Part shown: piece after piece, positions 1 to 7,896 of the stretch
How the letters are laid out: the number at the start of each line of letters is the position of its first letter
How positions within the stretch are numbered: the first letter of the stretch is position 1
Assembly (NCBI GenBank): GCA_038043185.1
Contig: JBBTCO010000002.1
Span: 37,023-101,022, forward strand
From: UBA5009 sp038043185
GTDB lineage: Bacteria > Bdellovibrionota > Bdellovibrionia > Bdellovibrionales > Bdellovibrionaceae
DNA: 64,000 nucleotides
Reading direction: 5' to 3'
Translations under genes and position numbers: made by a program
The notes under the pieces: model-generated
Told to the model about the DNA's origin: nothing
Databases searched by the model: none
Seen by the model: only the letters and a program-made list of their open reading frames with translations

Positions 1-1
1 C

Positions 2-256
2 AAAACAGTGTCCACGATTCTTCCCAGATCCAACTATAATTCTTGTGCATCATCGATGTGGCCCTATCTTGAACAAGCAATGCCCAGTTGCATTCTAGGC
101 AAAAAAACTTTATGCGCGCAAAATTTAGCGCAAAGCTCCCAATGGAGTGCTGTTTTTGGGAAGACACTTCTAAAACCGCTTTTACGTTTATTAAAAGATG
201 AAAATATAGATTCCGCAGTAAAGGCCATTTCTTATGAAGTACCTGCAAGCCAATAA
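2..256 (+). CDS. 3' end of an unknown protein (partial)
   Basis: The reading frame is open from the left edge of the window to a TAA at 254-256, so this is probably the C-terminal part (about 84 residues) of a gene that starts outside the window. A GTG at 8 is available but has no Shine-Dalgarno sequence, which supports continuation upstream. The fragment has several cysteines and a basic, leucine-rich stretch near its end. I do not recognise a family. Confidence 0.5.
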   Translation, partial: KTVSTILPRSNYNSCASSMWPYLEQAMPSCILGKKTLCAQNLAQSSQWSAVFGKTLLKPLLRLLKDENIDSAVKAISYEVPASQ

Positions 257-290
257 TGCTTGTCACCATTCCGAATACAGAAATTTGTCT

Positions 291-366
291 TGGTGGACCT
301 GACAGGGATCGAACCTGCGACCTGATGACTGCCAGCCATCCGCTCTCCCAGCTGAGCTACAGGCCC
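291..366 (-). tRNA. tRNA-Ala (anticodon GGC)
   Basis: Read on the minus strand, this is a 76-nt cloverleaf. The acceptor arm GGGCCTG pairs with CAGGTCC, with one G-T wobble. The anticodon stem GATGG/TCATC closes the loop CTGGCAG, giving anticodon GGC for alanine codon GCC. The T arm carries GGTTCGATCC and the 3' CCA is encoded. The tRNA lies between the end of an unknown plus-strand gene and a plus-strand outer-membrane protein gene, so it is probably transcribed alone. Confidence 0.95.
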
Positions 367-499
367 ATATTTAAAGAATAAAAAAATAACTACAAAATCC
401 CGAGATAGCAAGAAGATTACTGACGAATAAGGCCGAAACTAGTTGAATTCCTTCTTTTTTTTAATTTAAATGGGGTTCGAAAGAATGAGGGCTTTTACG

Positions 500-991
500 A
501 TGTTTAAAAATAAGGCTATTTGTTTATTTTTGGGTCTGCTTGTAAGTCAATCCCATGTTGTTTATGGAAAAGAACTCGAAAACCGTTTGGGGATTGGGAT
601 CAAAAATAACACTTCCCAAGATTTACCGGCCTTAGCTGGGGTCTATTACCCAAATAAAGAAATTGGTTTCACCGGTGGGCTTGGAATTGACACTCAAAAA
701 GACAATTCGAAGTTTACCTTTAATGTTGGAATCCGAAAAATTATTTTTCGTGAAAATCAAATGAATTTTTATTTTGGTGGTCAGGCGGGGATCGCTAATT
801 ATGAAATTGCGGCTGATAAACAAAATGGTTTTGAATTGTCGGCGATTTTCGGCGCAGAATTTTTTATGACAGGTTTGGATTCTTTAGCTTTTACTTTTGA
901 AGGTGGAGCAGGAATGGCCTCTTTGCGCGAAGTCAGATTTCGAACCATCGCGGATCATCCTTTGCGCGCTGGAATGATTTTTTATTTTTAG
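500..991 (+). CDS. small outer-membrane beta-barrel-like protein
   Basis: About 163 residues. The N-terminus from the ATG at 500 is a clean signal peptide: basic Met-Phe-Lys-Asn-Lys, a hydrophobic core and an Ala/Gly-rich end near residue 23. The rest alternates short amphipathic strands rich in Gly and aromatic residues and ends in Phe-Tyr-Phe. A terminal aromatic residue is typical of outer-membrane barrels folded by BAM. In-frame ATGs at 470 and 485 would add up to ten residues before the signal. I prefer 500 because GAGG lies about 10 bases upstream. Ligand and function are unknown. The gene stands alone, with ridA following after about 30 bases. Confidence 0.6.
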   Translation: MFKNKAICLFLGLLVSQSHVVYGKELENRLGIGIKNNTSQDLPALAGVYYPNKEIGFTGGLGIDTQKDNSKFTFNVGIRKIIFRENQMNFYFGGQAGIANYEIAADKQNGFELSAIFGAEFFMTGLDSLAFTFEGGAGMASLREVRFRTIADHPLRAGMIFYF

Positions 992-1023
992 AGAATAATT
1001 TTATTTATAAAAAGGAATGAAAA

Positions 1024-1404
1024 ATGTCTAAAAAAGTTATTTTAACTCAAGAGGCCCCTGAACCAATTGGTCCTTATTCTCAAGCAGTCCAATTTGGCAA
1101 TATGTTGTTTTGCTCGGGACAAATCGCCATTGATCCAAAAACAGGACAGGTCAGCACTGGGGATGTGAAGACTCAAACTGTACAGGTCATGAAAAATATC
1201 GAAGCTGTTTTAAAAGAGGCTGATATGAAATTCGAGAATATTATTAAAACGACAATCTTTTTAACAAGCATGAATGATTTTGCTGCGGTCAATGAAGTTT
1301 ATGGTCAACATTTTAAATCTCAAGCCCCAGCCCGCTCGACAGTAGCTGTCGCAGGCTTACCTAAAGGAGTGCAAGTTGAGATTGAGGTGATTGCGCATCG
1401 ATGA
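1024..1404 (+). CDS. ridA: RidA family enamine/imine deaminase
   Basis: A 126-residue protein of the YjgF/YER057c/UK114 (RidA) family at full family length. These proteins form cytosolic trimers that hydrolyse reactive 2-aminoacrylate and related enamines released by PLP enzymes. Visible family marks are the N-terminal PIGPYSQA motif (residues about 16-23), the central FCSGQI motif, and the C-terminal segment with the conserved Arg at about 104 (in ARSTVAVAGLPKG) and the VEIEVIA ending. An AAAGGA Shine-Dalgarno sits just upstream of the ATG. The stop overlaps the next start (ATGA), so the two genes are translationally coupled. Confidence 0.93.
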   Translation: MSKKVILTQEAPEPIGPYSQAVQFGNMLFCSGQIAIDPKTGQVSTGDVKTQTVQVMKNIEAVLKEADMKFENIIKTTIFLTSMNDFAAVNEVYGQHFKSQAPARSTVAVAGLPKGVQVEIEVIAHR

Positions 1405-1994
1405 GTCTGATTGACACGTCTGTTTTTTTTACCAAAGTAGCACACTCGCGATTTCTATGGGCCATTTTGTTAATGATAGCTATAGGCATTTTCTTTTTTG
1501 CACGGGAATGGAACCGAGTTCAAAATATTGAAATGATTTCTTGGTCGCAAACTGTTTCAGCCGATTGTGGTGTGGTTTTAACGGGTGGACCTGGACGAAT
1601 TCGCGAAGGCTTTGCTTTGCTCGAGAACAGTTCAATTAAAAAATTAATTATTTCAGGTGTGCATTCCCAGTCGCAACTTCGCGATATTTTTCCGTTGATG
1701 CCATTTTACACTCACGTGAATGAAGCTGATGTTTTATTAGAAAAAAAATCTCAGACAACATTTGGCAATGCTCAACAGAGCTTAGCTTTAATCGAAGCCT
1801 TGCAATGTCGGGATATTGTTTTGATCACTTCGAAATTGCACATGCATCGCTCTGAAAAAACTTTTAAGGCGACAGTCCCAGAATCGATTGATATTCGCTT
1901 GCACCCAGTTGTTTCCGGCAGCCTAAATGCTTCATTTTGGGAAACCAGCATCGAAGTGGTTAAATCACTCTTTTATTCTTTGTGGGCTTACTAA
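1401..1994 (+). CDS. DUF218 (YdcF/ElyC-like) membrane-anchored protein
   Basis: A 197-residue protein with one transmembrane helix at residues about 17-34, followed by a DUF218 fold. Family marks are VVLTGGPGRIREG near residue 58, SGVHS near 87, the TTFGNAQQS segment near 121 and LITSKLHMHR near 140. Some DUF218 proteins, such as E. coli ElyC and SanA, act in envelope integrity, but the biochemical activity is unsettled, so only an envelope role is inferred. The ATG overlaps the ridA stop. The Mla-type operon begins about 90 bases downstream. Confidence 0.75.
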   Translation: MSLIDTSVFFTKVAHSRFLWAILLMIAIGIFFFAREWNRVQNIEMISWSQTVSADCGVVLTGGPGRIREGFALLENSSIKKLIISGVHSQSQLRDIFPLMPFYTHVNEADVLLEKKSQTTFGNAQQSLALIEALQCRDIVLITSKLHMHRSEKTFKATVPESIDIRLHPVVSGSLNASFWETSIEVVKSLFYSLWAY

Positions 1995-2082
1995 GGTTCC
2001 GTAAGTTTGTAAGAAACAAATCCCAACCTTGGTCGAGTTCCTTAAATTCAACTTTTACCGACAAGAATCAGGTAGAGGTTTT

Positions 2083-2907
2083 ATGAGTTTTGTATTTAGC
2101 CGTGTCGATCAAATTGGCCGTTTTATAACCTTGAACATATTGTACACCTTTCGTGTGTTGCTGATGGTTTATACTTCCATTCGCGCGACAATTTTAGATC
2201 AGGCACAAGGACTTCGCACCATCGTGCGAGTTATCGCTGCACAAATTTATTTTACCGGATGGCAGGCCTTGCCCTTGATCACCACATTAGCCTTAGCCAC
2301 TGGTGGAATTTTAATTCTGCAAGGCATGGGAAACTTAAGCATGCTGGGTTGGACGCAAATGATTGGAAACTTCATGGTGGCGGTCTTGGTTCGTGAAGCC
2401 GGGCCTTTGTTGACGGCGCTCGTGGTGATTGCAAGATCAGGAACGGCCGTCGCAAGTGAAATCGGCAGCATGCGCGCCAATCGCGAAATCGAAGCACTAG
2501 AAAGTATGGGAATTAATCCACTTAGTTTTATTGTGTTTCCCCGAGTTATCGGAGGAGTGATTTCCGTTATGTGTTTGGCTTTTTATTTTATTGCAATTGG
2601 AATTATCGGTGGATTTTTTCTGACCAAATTTTTACACAATATGACTCTGAGCTTTTATGCGGACTCATTAATGACTGCATTTACCAAAGACGATGTGATT
2701 ATCTTTCTTTTAAAAAATAGTTTTAGTGGAATGATTATTTTTGTTGTCTGTTGTTACCAAGGACTATCCGTAAAACGAAGTCCTCATGAGGTTCCGCAAG
2801 CAACAACTGATGCCGTCGTTAAAAGTATAATTTATGTGACTGTGTTCAACTTGGCTGTAACAGCATTTGTTTATTTAGGACAACTTAAGAAATTTGGGGT
2901 GGTCTAA
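2083..2907 (+). CDS. mlaE: MlaE-family ABC transporter permease (MCE/lipid transport)
   Basis: Multi-pass inner-membrane permease of the MlaE/YrbE family, which works with an ABC ATPase and an MCE protein to move phospholipids between the inner and outer membranes. The conserved core is visible: the GP-LLTALVVIARSGTAVASEIGSM region at residues about 118-140, followed by EIEALESMGINPL. I chose the ATG at 2083 (274 residues) because AGAGG precedes it by five bases. A TTG at 2029 would add 18 residues without a good ribosome site. The stop overlaps the next start by one base, so this begins a tightly coupled three-gene operon. Confidence 0.9.
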   Translation: MSFVFSRVDQIGRFITLNILYTFRVLLMVYTSIRATILDQAQGLRTIVRVIAAQIYFTGWQALPLITTLALATGGILILQGMGNLSMLGWTQMIGNFMVAVLVREAGPLLTALVVIARSGTAVASEIGSMRANREIEALESMGINPLSFIVFPRVIGGVISVMCLAFYFIAIGIIGGFFLTKFLHNMTLSFYADSLMTAFTKDDVIIFLLKNSFSGMIIFVVCCYQGLSVKRSPHEVPQATTDAVVKSIIYVTVFNLAVTAFVYLGQLKKFGVV

Positions 2908-3638
2908 TGGAGTCAAAATTTAAGTCTGAAAAAATTGAAAATCTAAAGTTTGAAAGTGTCACTTTTTCCCATGAAAATCATGATGCAACTTTATTTCAGG
3001 CGGATTTTGATTTTCCTATGAACGAGGTTGTTTGGGTTAAGTCCTACGAGGGTGAAGGCAAATCAACGGTATTACAAATGTTGGCGGGTTTGATCACTCC
3101 TCAAAATGGAAAATATCTGATTAATGATGTGAATGTGACCGAGATGTCCTTCGAAGAGTTCTTACCTTATCGGCTTTCCATTGGATTTTCATTTGATTAT
3201 GGTGGTCTGATTAATAACCGAAGTGTCTTTGAAAATATCATACTCCCTTTGGAATATCATAAAGTCCTGCCTTATAAAGAAGCTAAGCTTCGTGTTGAAA
3301 GTATCATTCAACGCTTTGAAATTGAAAAATTTAAAAACGAAAGACCTGCTCATGTCCCTGGCCGCGTTCGAAAACTCACTTGTTTGATTCGTGCCTTGAT
3401 TATGTATCCTCAGGTTCTTTTGCTAGATGACGCTTCTGTTGGGGTAGGCCAAGATAATTCTCAAAAATTGGCGGAGCTTATTACAGAGTTACGAAAAGAA
3501 GGTCATCTTAGGCATGTTTTCCTAACTTCTTATGACGAAAAATTTGTGAATTTATTTGATCATAAAATTATTCAAATTGATCAAACTCAACTGTTTCATC
3601 AAAATGCTAATTTGGAAAAGAAGGTCATCAATCTATGA
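2907..3638 (+). CDS. degenerate ABC-type ATPase of the Mla/MCE operon
   Basis: A 243-residue protein in the MlaF position and with the MlaF length, overlapping mlaE and mlaD. The fold is recognisable, but most catalytic motifs are altered. The P-loop reads SYEGEGKST, with the first Gly lost but Lys-Ser-Thr kept. The Q-loop Gln is Asp (SFDYGG). The LSGGQ signature is replaced by VPGRV. Walker B is LLLDDAS, with the catalytic Glu changed to Asp, and the H-loop His is missing (LTSYDE). Nucleotide binding may survive. Hydrolysis, if any, should be poor. Either the complex works with a weak ATPase or this subunit pairs with a separate active one; this is inference. Confidence 0.8.
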   Translation: MESKFKSEKIENLKFESVTFSHENHDATLFQADFDFPMNEVVWVKSYEGEGKSTVLQMLAGLITPQNGKYLINDVNVTEMSFEEFLPYRLSIGFSFDYGGLINNRSVFENIILPLEYHKVLPYKEAKLRVESIIQRFEIEKFKNERPAHVPGRVRKLTCLIRALIMYPQVLLLDDASVGVGQDNSQKLAELITELRKEGHLRHVFLTSYDEKFVNLFDHKIIQIDQTQLFHQNANLEKKVINL

Positions 3639-4597
3639 TGAAAGCCAAGTTTAATAAATTTGAAAGAGTTGCCGGGATATTTGTATTGACTGCAATTATC
3701 GGCACTTTTTTAGCTGCAGTGAGTGTAGCTATTAAGCAAGGTTGGTTTGATAAAAAACTTTATTTTACCACGGTGTTTATTGGAGCAGATGGCGTTCACT
3801 CGGGAACAGAAGTGCAAATTTCTGGTCTTCGCGCTGGCGCAGTCGACGATGTGGAGCTACTCACTGACAATCGAATTAAATTGGTCTTTTACGTTCAAGG
3901 AAAATTTCGAGAACGTGTAAAAGAAGATAGCGTTGCTCAGCTGATTAGGCCCTTTATCATTGGTGATCGGATTTTGGATGTCAGCGTCGGGTCTCAGAAT
4001 GAATCCATTTTAGAGGAGCATGCGACAATGAATTCGCAAGAAACCACAGATTTAATGAGTTTGATGAGTGGTAAACATTTGGGATCAACTTTAGAGCGAT
4101 TTGGTGGTATGGTTGAAAATATTCAACATTTAGCAGAAGCGTTTTTAAGTCGTGATCGAACTCGGTCTATGGTCAATATTTTTGATAGACTTGAGCCCTT
4201 GTTGCTGAGCTTGGATGTGATGTCGAAGGAAGTGACTCGATTATCCAAACAGGCCACTAAAGATGAAGGGTTGCATCAATTGGTTAAGCAAGCAGGTATT
4301 CTAACTAGCGAACTGAATTTAATTGTCCCTGAAATGAATAAACAAAATCCTGAAATGGCTAAAGAATTGGCTCATCTGACTAGCAATCTTTCGGTCATGG
4401 CCGAAAACATGAAAGCGATGACACACCTCTTTAAGGAACTTGGTCCAGAAATTCCGGGGACAGCACGACGAGCGATGGAAGCCTTGAATGAAGCAACGAT
4501 CTTAATGAAAGCCTTGCAAAAGAGTTTTATGCTGCGAGGTAATGTTCGCGAAGTTATGGAAGAAGAGCAGCACAAGCGACAACCCGCAAGCAAATAA
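3635..4597 (+). CDS. mlaD: MlaD-like MCE domain protein
   Basis: A 320-residue periplasmic lipid-binding subunit with one N-terminal membrane anchor (residues about 12-32) and one MCE domain (about 38-125). The domain is recognised by FIGADGVHSGTEVQISGLRAG and the RPFIIGDRILDVSVG segment. After residue 140 the chain is mainly helical, with heptad-like Leu/Met spacing, as in MCE proteins that form hexameric tubes or tunnels. It starts inside the end of the ATPase gene (ATGATG overlap) and completes the MlaE-ATPase-MlaD set. The last part contains basic and Gln-rich residues without a recognised domain. Confidence 0.88.
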   Translation: MMKAKFNKFERVAGIFVLTAIIGTFLAAVSVAIKQGWFDKKLYFTTVFIGADGVHSGTEVQISGLRAGAVDDVELLTDNRIKLVFYVQGKFRERVKEDSVAQLIRPFIIGDRILDVSVGSQNESILEEHATMNSQETTDLMSLMSGKHLGSTLERFGGMVENIQHLAEAFLSRDRTRSMVNIFDRLEPLLLSLDVMSKEVTRLSKQATKDEGLHQLVKQAGILTSELNLIVPEMNKQNPEMAKELAHLTSNLSVMAENMKAMTHLFKELGPEIPGTARRAMEALNEATILMKALQKSFMLRGNVREVMEEEQHKRQPASK

Positions 4598-4636
4598 ACC
4601 CTTGTCAAATCGCTCTTCTAAAATCAAAATACAAAG

Positions 4637-5905
4637 ATGGTTTGGTATTTTTTCCGACGATTAATTTTTTCTGTGCGCGCTGGAGCGCTTGTTCGACGGA
4701 TTGCTTGGCTGTCTTTAATTTCAATTACGGTCAGCACTTCCGCTTTTCTTATTGTCATTTTTGTTATGGGTGGCATGAATGAAAGCATTCAAAAAAGAAT
4801 TTTAGCGCTTGAACCTCATTTGACAATTTCGCAAAAAAAAACTGACAAACGTTATCCACTTGAATCTTTGCCGGCTATTTCTGAAATAAAAAAAAATCAT
4901 TCCGAGGTTCGCAGTTCCAGCTTTGAGTCTCAAGACGTTATACTTCGGACCTTAGATGGAAAGTTTCGGGGAGCCGTTGCTCGGGGAATGAATAAAGAAA
5001 GCTTTGAAGACTTTATTGAACAACTGAATAAGTTAGATCAAGGAAATAAAAATCGAATAAATGCCGTCGAGTTGTGGAATGCTTCCGAGGTGCCTGGTGT
5101 TGGTGAAATTGTTATGGGCATCGATCTGGCAAGAAGTCTTGAATTGTTAGAAGGAGAATTTATTACCGTTATCCCGCCGGAAGGATTAATTTTACCTCCG
5201 GGTGAAGCACCGTCTTTTGAAAAAGTTCGCATAAAAAAAATTATTTCAACAAGTATAGCTGACGTGGATGCTCAATTTATTTTTTATCAGCGATTAGCGG
5301 CTCTGAATAATTTTTCTAAATCGGGAAGTCGCCGTACGGGTATTCAATACTGGTTGCCAGATGGCCATAATGCAGAGAATTTTAAAGAAGAAATAATAGC
5401 ATCCTTAGATGAAAAACAAAAAAATGAATTATCGATTGAGACTTGGCAAGAAAGAAATGGAGCTTTGTTTTATGCCCTTAAATTGGAAAAATTAGTGATT
5501 GGAATTTTTTTGGGTCTTGCGGGCTTGGTCGCAGGAACTTCGATCTTAACGGTGCTTGCTCTTTTGATGTCACAAAAAAAACGCGATATCGCTTTATTGA
5601 TGACTTTAGGAATGTCAAAGTTAAGAACTTCTCAACTTTTTACAAAAATGGGATTGTGTTTGTCAGGAACTGGTTTAGGTTTAGGATTGTTGATTGGAAC
5701 TTCAGTCAGTTATTACATTCAGGAATTTCCGATTAATATTTTGCCTCAGATTTATTACGATTCCCATATCCCCGCTCGGGTAGATTTGTTTGTTTTATTT
5801 GGAGTGATGATGGTCGGAGGGGTGATTGCGTTCTTAGGATCCTGGGTGCCGGCTCGGACTGTTCTTAAAATTGAACCTTCGCAAGTTCTTCGCCAAAAAA
5901 ACTAG
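4637..5905 (+). CDS. LolC/LolE-type FtsX-domain permease
   Basis: A 422-residue inner-membrane protein with the LolC/LolE/MacB layout: one helix at residues about 20-48, a large periplasmic domain, then three C-terminal helices forming the FtsX domain (about 280-420). The start FFRRLIFSVRAGALVRRIAWLS is typical of LolC/E. These proteins release lipoproteins from the inner membrane to LolA, together with the LolD ATPase. No LolD gene lies nearby, so the ATPase partner must be encoded elsewhere. The gene follows mlaD by about 40 bases and may be in the same transcript, grouping two envelope lipid and lipoprotein traffic systems. Confidence 0.8.
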   Translation: MVWYFFRRLIFSVRAGALVRRIAWLSLISITVSTSAFLIVIFVMGGMNESIQKRILALEPHLTISQKKTDKRYPLESLPAISEIKKNHSEVRSSSFESQDVILRTLDGKFRGAVARGMNKESFEDFIEQLNKLDQGNKNRINAVELWNASEVPGVGEIVMGIDLARSLELLEGEFITVIPPEGLILPPGEAPSFEKVRIKKIISTSIADVDAQFIFYQRLAALNNFSKSGSRRTGIQYWLPDGHNAENFKEEIIASLDEKQKNELSIETWQERNGALFYALKLEKLVIGIFLGLAGLVAGTSILTVLALLMSQKKRDIALLMTLGMSKLRTSQLFTKMGLCLSGTGLGLGLLIGTSVSYYIQEFPINILPQIYYDSHIPARVDLFVLFGVMMVGGVIAFLGSWVPARTVLKIEPSQVLRQKN

Positions 5906-5924
5906 CCTATTGAAGTGCTCAGTA

Positions 5925-5939
5925 TTGATACAGTATCAA
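5925..5939. promoter_or_regulatory. perfect 15-bp inverted repeat, possible operator
   Basis: TTGATAC-A-GTATCAA is a perfect 7-1-7 palindrome in the 237-base gap between the LolC/E-like gene and the DUF1592 lipoprotein gene. A second short hairpin (CGAGTTT/AAACTCG, 6018-6036) follows. There is no T-run, so a terminator is unlikely. An operator for a dimeric repressor is the plainest reading, but no regulator is encoded beside it. Confidence 0.35.
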
Positions 5940-5982
5940 ATTAAGACAATTTGAAATCGATAAGTTTGTTCCTATATTCAAA

Positions 5983-6126
5983 ATGGTCCTTAATGTAAAA
6001 AAGAGAAAAAATGGAGTCGAGTTTAGTGAAAACTCGGATAGAATAGAATGTCTAATCGAGTACATACGGTTAAGTAATGTATTTACGGTGACGATTAAAG
6101 ATTGCTTAGGTGCTTTGGGCTTATAG
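5983..6126 (+). CDS. possible 47-residue small protein
   Basis: An ATG-started frame of 47 codons ends with TAG just before the DUF1592 lipoprotein gene. The product has a basic N-terminus (KKRKNG), then a mixed helical stretch with ECLIEYIRLSNVFTV and DCLGALGL. The frame fills most of an otherwise empty gap, but no Shine-Dalgarno precedes the ATG and no family is recognised. It could equally be chance coding in a leader region. Confidence 0.22.
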   Translation: MVLNVKKRKNGVEFSENSDRIECLIEYIRLSNVFTVTIKDCLGALGL

Positions 6127-6142
6127 GGGATGGGAAGCTATA

Positions 6143-7854
6143 ATGAGAAAATTTAAGGCTATCTTTTTCATGTCTGTTTCTTTAATCTGTACGATTATTT
6201 TTAATCAATGCTCGGGATTTGATTCTGCGGTTGCTCCCAATATGTTATTATCAAATGAAAGTGCAAGTATTAATGGTGACCCCCCCCCGACGTTCGTGTG
6301 CCGGCCGGAACAACGGGAGTCCCTGAAGCGAATGCTCCAGTTTGTAGCCTGCCGTTACCTGTTTTAAATGCTCAGCGTTTAACAAAACTAGAATATAATA
6401 ATGTAATTCGTGATCTTTTTGGTCTAACCGATAATTTTTCTGCAAATTTTTCTAATGCAGATATTGGGCCTTCAGGCTTTTCGACTGATCCATCTGCGCA
6501 AAATTTATCTGCTTCCATTGTACTCGACTTTTACAATGGAGCTAATGCCGTAACTGCTGCTCTATTTGCGAAAAATCCAAACCCGCTGTTTGCAACATGT
6601 AGCTCAGGTGACACTTGCGCTACGAGTATTATCGCCAATCTCGCAAGAAAGGCTTTTCGACGTCCGCCTACGACAGATGAAAAAACTCAACTTTTTAATC
6701 TTTATAAATCTGTAAATAGCACAAATATTAGCGATGGTTTAAAATTAGTTGTTACTGGTGTTTTGATATCACCACAATTTCTTTTCAGAACGTATGAAAT
6801 CCCTACAACCAAACCAATACAAGCACCATTAACTGATTTTGAAATAGCTAGCCGAGTTTCATTTCTAATTTGGGGTTCAATTCCAGATGAAACACTGCTG
6901 TCATTAGCAGAAGCAGGAAAACTAAAAGATAAAGAAAATTTAACAGCGCAAGTAAAACGATTAATGGCAGATCCAAGGTCATCATATATAACTAAAAGCT
7001 TTGGCTATCAGTGGGCTAATTTAAATCGATTTGAGGATACTGTCTTAGATGTAAAACGTTTTCCAAATTGGAATAACAATGTAAAAACCTCAATGAAAAA
7101 TGAAACGATGAACTTTCTAAATAATATATTTGTTTCAGATCAAAGTGTAATGGATATAGTTAATGCAAATTATACTTTTGTTGATCAAAATGTAAGTCAA
7201 ATTTACGGAATTCCGGGTGTCAGCTCAGCCAATTTTGTAAAAGTCAACTTAGATACAAAACGTATGGGACTTTTATCTCAGCCCGCGATTTTATCTATGA
7301 ACTCTCTCAGTGATCATACTTCGCCCGTATCACGTGGACAGTGGGTGCTTGATAGAATTCTTTGTTCTTCCCCACCTCCACCTCCAGACGATGTTCCCTT
7401 TTTGCCATCCTCACCCAATGGCAATCTAACTGATGAGGCTAGTATTCGCAAAAAGCTTGAAGTTCATCGTACTCTTGGATCCAGTTGCTATGGTTGTCAT
7501 AAAGTTATGGATTTTGTTGGACTCGCATTTGAAAATTTTGATTCGATGGGATATTTTAGAAATCAATATATTAATGGAACAACAGTTGATGCTTCTGGGA
7601 AGCTTCCTACAGGCGAAGTTATTCAAGATTACTCGGATTTGGCTAATATTTTGAAAAAGGACGAGCGTTTTCCAGCCTGCTTTGCCATGCATTTTTCTTC
7701 TTTCGCTCAAGGTCGAGATATGTCAAATTTCAAAGAAATCTGTGGAACCCAAGCCATTGCAAAAAAATCAATTGGTGAAGGCAAAAAATTTTCAAGCTTA
7801 GTTGTAGACATTGTATTACAAAATAATTTTTTAAATAGAGTTGTGGGTTATTAA
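6143..7854 (+). CDS. DUF1592/DUF1588 cytochrome-type lipoprotein, frameshifted
   Basis: The gene needs a one-base shift at a run of nine C (6280-6288). The first frame (6143-6367) encodes a lipoprotein signal peptide with its Cys in FNQCSG near residue 19. The second frame, open to 7854, encodes the mature protein. Its domains in order are DUF1587 (LTKLEYNNVIRDLFGL), DUF1595 (ARKAFRRPPTTDEK), DUF1592 (DFEIASRVSFLIWGSIPDE), DUF1588 with a CYGCH haem-type motif near position 7487, and a DUF1585-like end. Adding one C joins them cleanly. Proteins of this planctomycete/Bdellovibrio group usually pair with a DUF1552 protein, as here. The role is unknown; envelope-bound haem protein is inferred. 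GGGGATGGGAAG precedes the ATG at 6143. Confidence 0.75.
6280..6288 (+). repeat. poly-C tract (9 C) at the frameshift
   Basis: Nine consecutive C lie between the signal-peptide frame and the mature-protein frame of the DUF1592 gene, right after the lipoprotein N-terminus. Ten C (or seven) would give one continuous frame. The tract encodes prolines just after the secretion signal, where length change is tolerated. This is either a contingency (phase-variable) tract caught in the OFF state or a sequencing/assembly length error. Confidence 0.8.
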
Positions 7855-7896
7855 CTTTTTTGTTTGCTCTATGCTTTAAAAAGGATTGGGAATAAT

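Noticed and set aside
4372..4608. 78-codon minus-strand frame inside mlaD
   Set aside because: Antisense shadow with no ribosome site or family likeness.
7426..7710. overlapping frames on both strands within the DUF1592 gene
   Set aside because: Shadow frames of a gene with clear domain matches.
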